From a bacterium (GTDB taxonomy: Bacteria; Myxococcota_A; Bradymonadia; UBA7976; UBA1532), in assembly GCA_030426085.1 (NCBI GenBank), contig JAUHYW010000090.1, positions 1-36,544 of the forward strand: a stretch of 36,544 nt of DNA, read 5' to 3'. Under the pieces are notes generated by a model that worked only from the letters and a program-made list of their open reading frames with translations, had not been told where the DNA came from and searched no databases. Position 1 is the stretch's first letter. Each line of letters begins with the position of its first letter. Made by a program: the position numbers and the translations under genes. Positions 32,574-36,544 of this stretch are shown piece after piece.

Positions 32574-33359
32574 ATGACCCGCTCGCTCCCGACCCTGGCC
32601 CGCTGCCTGATCGCCGCCGGCTCGCTGCTCGCCACCGCGCCGGCCGCGGCGGGCGAGTTCGCCGCCCTCGACCGCATGGCGGCCAACAGCCGCCTCGGCG
32701 TGCAGACCGACTTCACCCACGAGTCGGGCAGCGAAGACATGCTGCCCCGCACCGAGATCTTCGGCCGCTACCAGTTCGACCGGAACATCGGCATCTACGG
32801 GCAGTTCCCCATCGTGCACATGATGGGGGGCAAGACCGAGAACGAGACCGCGATGGGCAACCTCGAGATGGGGGCCCACCTGCGGCTGCCGCTCGGCGGG
32901 GCGGCGGTGATGTTCCGCCTCGGGGCCTGCCTGCCGACCTCCCACATCGAGGATCGCAACGCCGAGGCGCTGATGCGCAACGCGTGGCCCCGGCTGACCG
33001 ACTTCGCCCAGCAGATCCCCGAGGTGACGACCCTGCGGGCGAGCATCTCGCCCACCGCGGCGGCCGGCGCGTTCTTCTTCCGGGCCGACGTGGGGGTCGA
33101 TCTGCTGCTCGACGCCGACGAGCGCGACTCGATGGTGCTGCTGCGGGCCAACGTGGGCGTGGGGGCGTGGATCGAGAAGGTCGCCGTCACCGCCGAGTTC
33201 GTGAACCTGGGCAACGCCGAAGAGCTGACCGACGACGCCTTCGCCCACAGCCTCTCGGTCTCGGTGCGCCACGGCGTGCTGTACACCGCGATGACCGCCC
33301 CCATCGACGAGGACCGGCTCATCTACGCCTGGACCGTCGGCGTTCAGGCCCACCCCTGA
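32574..33359 (+). CDS. Outer-membrane beta-barrel protein (porin/transporter-like)
   Basis: The 261-residue product has a signal peptide ending TAPAAAGEF and a barrel-like body: SRLGVQTDFTHESGSEDM, RTEIFGRYQFDRNIGIYGQFPIVHMM, NLEMGAHLRLPLGGAAVMFRLGACLP, FRADVGVDLLLD, SMVLLRANVGVGAW and AWTVGVQAHP. The pattern of a first long strand, then 'GIYGQFP' and a predicted turn resembles small phenol-degradation MetA/outer-membrane transporter families. The terminus (AHP) lacks the aromatic last residue. GGAGGT seven bases before the ATG supports the start. A palindrome over the -10 box suggests tight regulation, so the ligand may be inducible. It is followed 26 bases later by the MopE/FGE gene. Confidence 0.8.
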   Translation: MTRSLPTLARCLIAAGSLLATAPAAAGEFAALDRMAANSRLGVQTDFTHESGSEDMLPRTEIFGRYQFDRNIGIYGQFPIVHMMGGKTENETAMGNLEMGAHLRLPLGGAAVMFRLGACLPTSHIEDRNAEALMRNAWPRLTDFAQQIPEVTTLRASISPTAAAGAFFFRADVGVDLLLDADERDSMVLLRANVGVGAWIEKVAVTAEFVNLGNAEELTDDAFAHSLSVSVRHGVLYTAMTAPIDEDRLIYAWTVGVQAHP

Positions 33360-33385
33360 GCTTGCGGGGGCCGGCCCCGCCCCGG

Positions 33386-36370
33386 ATGATGGCCGGGATG
33401 CCGACCCCCCGATTCCGCCCGACCCTCCCTCCCCTCGCCCTCGCGTCGCTCCTGATCGCCGGCTGCGTCGACGTGCCCCCGCGGCCCGACGTGGGCCCCA
33501 TCGACGCCGCCCCGGTCGACGTGACCCCCATCGACGCCGCCCCCGACATCGACAGCGCCCCGCCCTGCGCCCCGAGCGCCGAGATCTGCAACGCCGTCGA
33601 CGACGACTGCGACGGCGTGACGGACGAAGCCGACCCCGGCCTGTGCGCCATCTGCCAGATGCCCGGCCGGCAGGGCGCCTGCGCCGAGGGGCGCGTCGTC
33701 TGCGCCGAGGGGCAGCTCGAGTGTCGGGCGCTCGGCGCGCCGCCCGATCCCGGCTGTGATCTGGTCGATGGGGACTGCGACGGCCGGTGGGACGAGGCCG
33801 GCGAGGCGCCCGCCCTGCGCGATCCGCTCGTCGCCGCGCAATGCGGGCCCTCCGACCGGGCCTGGGGCCGCGCGCTCGATCCGGGGCGCTGCCCGGTCGA
33901 CGGCGAGTTCGGCTGCGGCCCGGTGCACCCCTGCCTCGATCGGGGCTGCATCGACGCCTGCGACGGGCAGTTCGGGCTGGCGCTCGGCGAGTGCGGCACA
34001 TCGTGCGAGGCGCGCCCCCCGGCCGAGCGCCCGGCCGAGGGCTGCCGGACATGGTGCCGCACCGATCTCGAGCCGGTCCGGCGGGCGTGCGTCGCCGGCT
34101 GCCCGGCCGGGCTGCCGAACGTCGATCGGTGGACGTGCAGCCCGGATGAGGGCGGCCCCCGCTGCGCCGTCGCCGCCTGCGCCGAGGGCGCGCTGCTCGA
34201 GGACGGGCGCTGCCGCATGCAGGAGATCTGCAACAACGGGGTCGACGACGACGCCGACGGCCTCGTGGACGGCGTGCTGGCCATACCCGGGCTGTGTCAG
34301 GCGCCGTTCCCCATCGGCCCGCCCACCCCCATCGGCGCCTGCCCCGCCGGCGTCGCCGGCTGCGATGGGATCCCGGTGACCGCCCCGCTGTGGTCCTGCG
34401 GCGCCGACTGCCCCTACGCCCCCGACCTGGGCTATCCCTACGCGCTCGATCGGGAGGAGGTCTCCAACCGGGCGTGGCACGCCTGCTTCCGGGCCGGGGG
34501 CTGCACCGAGCCCACGGGCCTCGCCTGGCGCCAGACCCGGGTCATCTTCGACGCCGCCCAGGGCCCGCCGCCGCGCGCGCCCGGGGCTGCATGCACCGCC
34601 CCCATCCGGCTCGACCCGGTGGAGGGCGCGCCCATCGATCGCACGGTCGTCGACCTCCCGGTCACCGGCGTGACCTGGTGTCAGGCGCGGGACTACTGCC
34701 TGTGGGCGGGCAAGCGGCTGCCCACCGAGGTCGAGTGGGAGCGCGCGGCGAGCGGGACAGCCCCCCGCCGCGACTGGCCGTGGGGTGACGTGCCCCCGGC
34801 GGCCTGCGCGGCGGCCCAATGCTGCGGATCGGGAGACGCGCGGCCCGAGGGGTGCACCGCCGAGCCCCTGCCCCTGTGCCCCGAGGCGCCCGCTGGCGGC
34901 CCGGTGCGCCGGGCGTGCCTGGCCACCGTCGGCCGGGGCGACCCCGCCTGCGAGGTGGCCGATCCGGGCTGCGCCGACTGCCTGCCGAGCCCGGCGCCGG
35001 TCTGGGCCAACGCCGACGGCGCCACGCCGGAGGGCGTGCTCAACCTCGTCGGCAACGTCGCCGAGTGGACCTTCGACTGGGCGTCGGCGGACTACGCCGG
35101 GCTCAACGACATCGACCCGGTCGGCGCCGCCTGCACCGCGCTCACCGACGGCAGCGTCGATCCGGCGCTCGCCGGCGCCAGCCAGCGCATCACCCGGGGC
35201 GGGGACTTCCTGCGCAGCGGAGCCCCGGCCCACGCGCTCGCCCGGGCCCCGGTCCCGCCCGGGGCCCGCCTGCCCGGGCTCGGCTTCCGCTGCGCCCGCA
35301 CGCTCCCGGCCGACGCCGACGATCCCCCGCTGTGCGACCCCGGCCGCCTGGGCCAGATGGGCCCCCCACCCCATCCGGATCGCCCGCCGTGCGCCGGCCC
35401 CGAGTTCGACGACAGCTTCGGCGCCGCCGGCGCGTGCCCCGGCGGGGTCCGGGCCCAGAGCGGCACCTGCACCGAGCGTCAGGCCCGCATCTGCGCCCTG
35501 GGGCACTCGCTGGACTGCGGCGCCTTCTTCGTGCGCGAGCTCACCGTCGACTTCGCCGCCCTCGACGGCCTCATCGCCCGGGTCAACGCGACGCTGTCGC
35601 CCGACGTGCCGCCCTTCGCCCGCCCGGCGCTCGATCCGGTCAGCGCCGCGCTCGTCGCCCGCCTGCTCGACGGCGACCTGACCCCCAACGGCGGGCGCTC
35701 GCTCATCGCGCTCGAGACGCAGTGCGGCTTCGGCGGCGACGGCCGCTTCGACGCCCGGCTGGTCAACGTGACCGAGGCCGCCGGCCGGGCGCTGGTCGAG
35801 ATGGGCCTCGCCGATCTCGACGGCAACTGCACGCCGCTGACGACGCCCGGCTTCACCGTCGGCGTCGACTCGGCGAGCGGCATCGACAACCTCTGCCGCC
35901 ACGCGCGGGGCGAGGTCTACATCCTCGGCGCCGCCGCCCGGATCCCATACAGCGGGCTGGCCTTGTTCGACGCGGCCCTCGACCCCGATCGCCGACGGCT
36001 CGCGGGCGCCCTCCTCCATGCCATCAGCGTGGCCGACGCCGCCGACTCGACCCTGGGCGACGACCTCGAGGGCGGGGTGCGCGACTTCCTGGTGGGGGTC
36101 GGGGCGCCGCCGGCCGATCTGTGCGTACTGCAAGGCCTGGCCTCGGCGCTCGACACCGCCCGCAACCCGGACGCCGAGCAGACGTTCGGCCGGTGGCAGT
36201 GCGGCGAATTCCTGACGTGGCCCGGCTGCGTCGAGGGCCGCTGCGTGGGCGGCCCCGACGGCGATCGCTCGATGTGCACCGGCTGGCTGACCCCCATCCG
36301 ATTCGAGGCGCTGGCCCGCGAGACCAACGGGCTCGGCCTCGACGCCTGCGCCTGCGAACCCGAAGATTGA
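33386..36370 (+). CDS. Lipoprotein with MopE-like motifs and FGE-sulfatase (SUMF1-like) domain
   Basis: The 994-residue product has a lipobox (LALASLLIAGC), an Asp/Ala/Pro linker, three MopE-like calcium or metal motifs (EICNAVDDDCDGVTDE near 65, LVDGDCDGRWDE near 125, EICNNGVDDDADG near 279) and a Cys-rich region between. Residues about 350-650 form a formylglycine-generating-enzyme-like domain: DREEVSNRAWHACF, VTGVTWCQARDYCLWAGKRLPTEVEWERAA, PWGD, NLVGNVAEWTFDW, RITRGGDFLRSG and GFRCAR. The fold often occurs in non-catalytic binding proteins (C-type-lectin-like). Here the enzyme's copper-site cysteines are uncertain among many Cys. Residues about 650-994 are of unknown family. ATG 33386, 33389 and 33398 are alternatives. 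It is surface-exposed and possibly metal- or glycan-binding. Confidence 0.85.
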   Translation: MMAGMPTPRFRPTLPPLALASLLIAGCVDVPPRPDVGPIDAAPVDVTPIDAAPDIDSAPPCAPSAEICNAVDDDCDGVTDEADPGLCAICQMPGRQGACAEGRVVCAEGQLECRALGAPPDPGCDLVDGDCDGRWDEAGEAPALRDPLVAAQCGPSDRAWGRALDPGRCPVDGEFGCGPVHPCLDRGCIDACDGQFGLALGECGTSCEARPPAERPAEGCRTWCRTDLEPVRRACVAGCPAGLPNVDRWTCSPDEGGPRCAVAACAEGALLEDGRCRMQEICNNGVDDDADGLVDGVLAIPGLCQAPFPIGPPTPIGACPAGVAGCDGIPVTAPLWSCGADCPYAPDLGYPYALDREEVSNRAWHACFRAGGCTEPTGLAWRQTRVIFDAAQGPPPRAPGAACTAPIRLDPVEGAPIDRTVVDLPVTGVTWCQARDYCLWAGKRLPTEVEWERAASGTAPRRDWPWGDVPPAACAAAQCCGSGDARPEGCTAEPLPLCPEAPAGGPVRRACLATVGRGDPACEVADPGCADCLPSPAPVWANADGATPEGVLNLVGNVAEWTFDWASADYAGLNDIDPVGAACTALTDGSVDPALAGASQRITRGGDFLRSGAPAHALARAPVPPGARLPGLGFRCARTLPADADDPPLCDPGRLGQMGPPPHPDRPPCAGPEFDDSFGAAGACPGGVRAQSGTCTERQARICALGHSLDCGAFFVRELTVDFAALDGLIARVNATLSPDVPPFARPALDPVSAALVARLLDGDLTPNGGRSLIALETQCGFGGDGRFDARLVNVTEAAGRALVEMGLADLDGNCTPLTTPGFTVGVDSASGIDNLCRHARGEVYILGAAARIPYSGLALFDAALDPDRRRLAGALLHAISVADAADSTLGDDLEGGVRDFLVGVGAPPADLCVLQGLASALDTARNPDAEQTFGRWQCGEFLTWPGCVEGRCVGGPDGDRSMCTGWLTPIRFEALARETNGLGLDACACEPED

Positions 36371-36408
36371 CCGCGCCGGTCAGCCCGCCGGTCGAGGGTG
36401 GTCGCGAC

Positions 36409-36544
36409 GTCGCTCACTCTCCCGATCCGCTGGCCGCCAGCGAAACCGGCATCGCTCGCTCTCCCGATCCGCTGGCGGCCAGCGAAACGGGCGTCGCTCG
36501 CTCTCCCGATCCGCTGTCGACAAGGCAACCCGGCGTCGCTCGCT
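36409..36544. repeat. 42-bp tandem repeats with internal palindrome, reaching the window edge
   Basis: Units at 36409-36450, 36451-36492 and 36493-36534 are followed by the start of a fourth. Units 1 and 2 differ at few positions and each contains CGCTGGC-N-GCCAGCG, a perfect inverted repeat whose central base changes (C or G). Unit 3 has lost this but contains TGTCGACA at the same place. On the minus strand 42 bases read as 14 codons (RQRIGRASDA-like), but no convincing gene extends from them. The stretch 36371-36408 holds nothing recognisable. Confidence 0.8.

Noticed and set aside
31835-33385. Upstream 517-codon extension of the MopE/FGE frame
   Set aside because: It runs out of frame through the barrel gene and antisense to the lipoprotein; a signal peptide begins at 33386.
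35917-36528. Minus-strand frame containing the RIGRASDA repeats
   Set aside because: The rest is antisense to the FGE lipoprotein and Ser/Arg-rich; repeats reported as DNA repeats instead.
36409-36544. CRISPR array
   Set aside because: Units are contiguous tandem repeats without unique spacers.

Overview
The window is very GC-rich, densely coded chromosomal DNA with almost no intergenic space. It most likely comes from a member of the Myxococcota (the former myxobacterial Deltaproteobacteria). The evidence is one clear MYXO-CTERM-like tail (8076-10400), many lipoproteins with Asp/Ala-, Pro/Glu- or Gly/Glu-rich linkers behind the lipobox cysteine, MopE-like DxDxDG calcium-type motifs joined to a formylglycine-generating-enzyme (FGE) domain, DUF3857/transglutaminase lipoproteins, and several small outer-membrane beta-barrels. 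There are no rRNA or tRNA genes, no CRISPR array, no transposase and no phage genes. I cannot assign a genus.

Layout. 1-1012 (-): an incomplete, apparently frameshifted shikimate-kinase-like gene coupled to a RidA-family gene. 1113-3256 (+): a response regulator with a degenerate GGDEF domain, then a helical-repeat protein. 3192-4964 (-): a von Willebrand A lipoprotein with a Glu-Gly repeat, divergent from an NAD-dependent epimerase (5140-6150, +). 6169-11586 (-): a CEGD-repeat membrane protein, a beta-barrel protein flanked by two inverted-repeat structures, a peptidoglycan-amidase-like surface lipoprotein and a phospholipase-C-like lipoprotein. 11673-12446 (-): a methyltransferase.

12534-18188 is the most unusual block. 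A DUF2169 protein and a coiled-coil/Ig-like protein (-) diverge from a CHAT-fold plus MoxR/AAA-like fusion (+), in which both the protease and the ATPase signatures are broken. The fusion overlaps a lipoprotein gene by GTGA. DUF2169 and this Ig-like domain are known companions of type VI and other contractile-injection effectors, but no VgrG, PAAR or tube gene lies in the window.

18192-24004 holds small metabolic or detoxification genes (glutathione S-transferase-like, UPF0462, chloramphenicol-acetyltransferase-like, adenosine deaminase, GNAT) and a tandem pair of paralogous beta-barrels. 24064-27852 (-) is a large DUF3857/transglutaminase lipoprotein. 28066-36370 holds an SDR whose start codon lies in a palindrome, a beta-propeller-like lipoprotein, a HEAT-like membrane protein, a KAPEKA-repeat lipoprotein, a beta-barrel preceded by a perfect 16-bp palindrome, and a MopE/FGE lipoprotein. 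The window ends in 42-bp tandem repeats.

Most products are envelope or surface proteins, so the region reads as a run of individually regulated envelope genes rather than one pathway. No intergenic gap exceeds 300 bases; the largest are 7018-7294 (filled mostly by the inverted-repeat element), 14329-14562 (divergent promoters) and 27853-28065.
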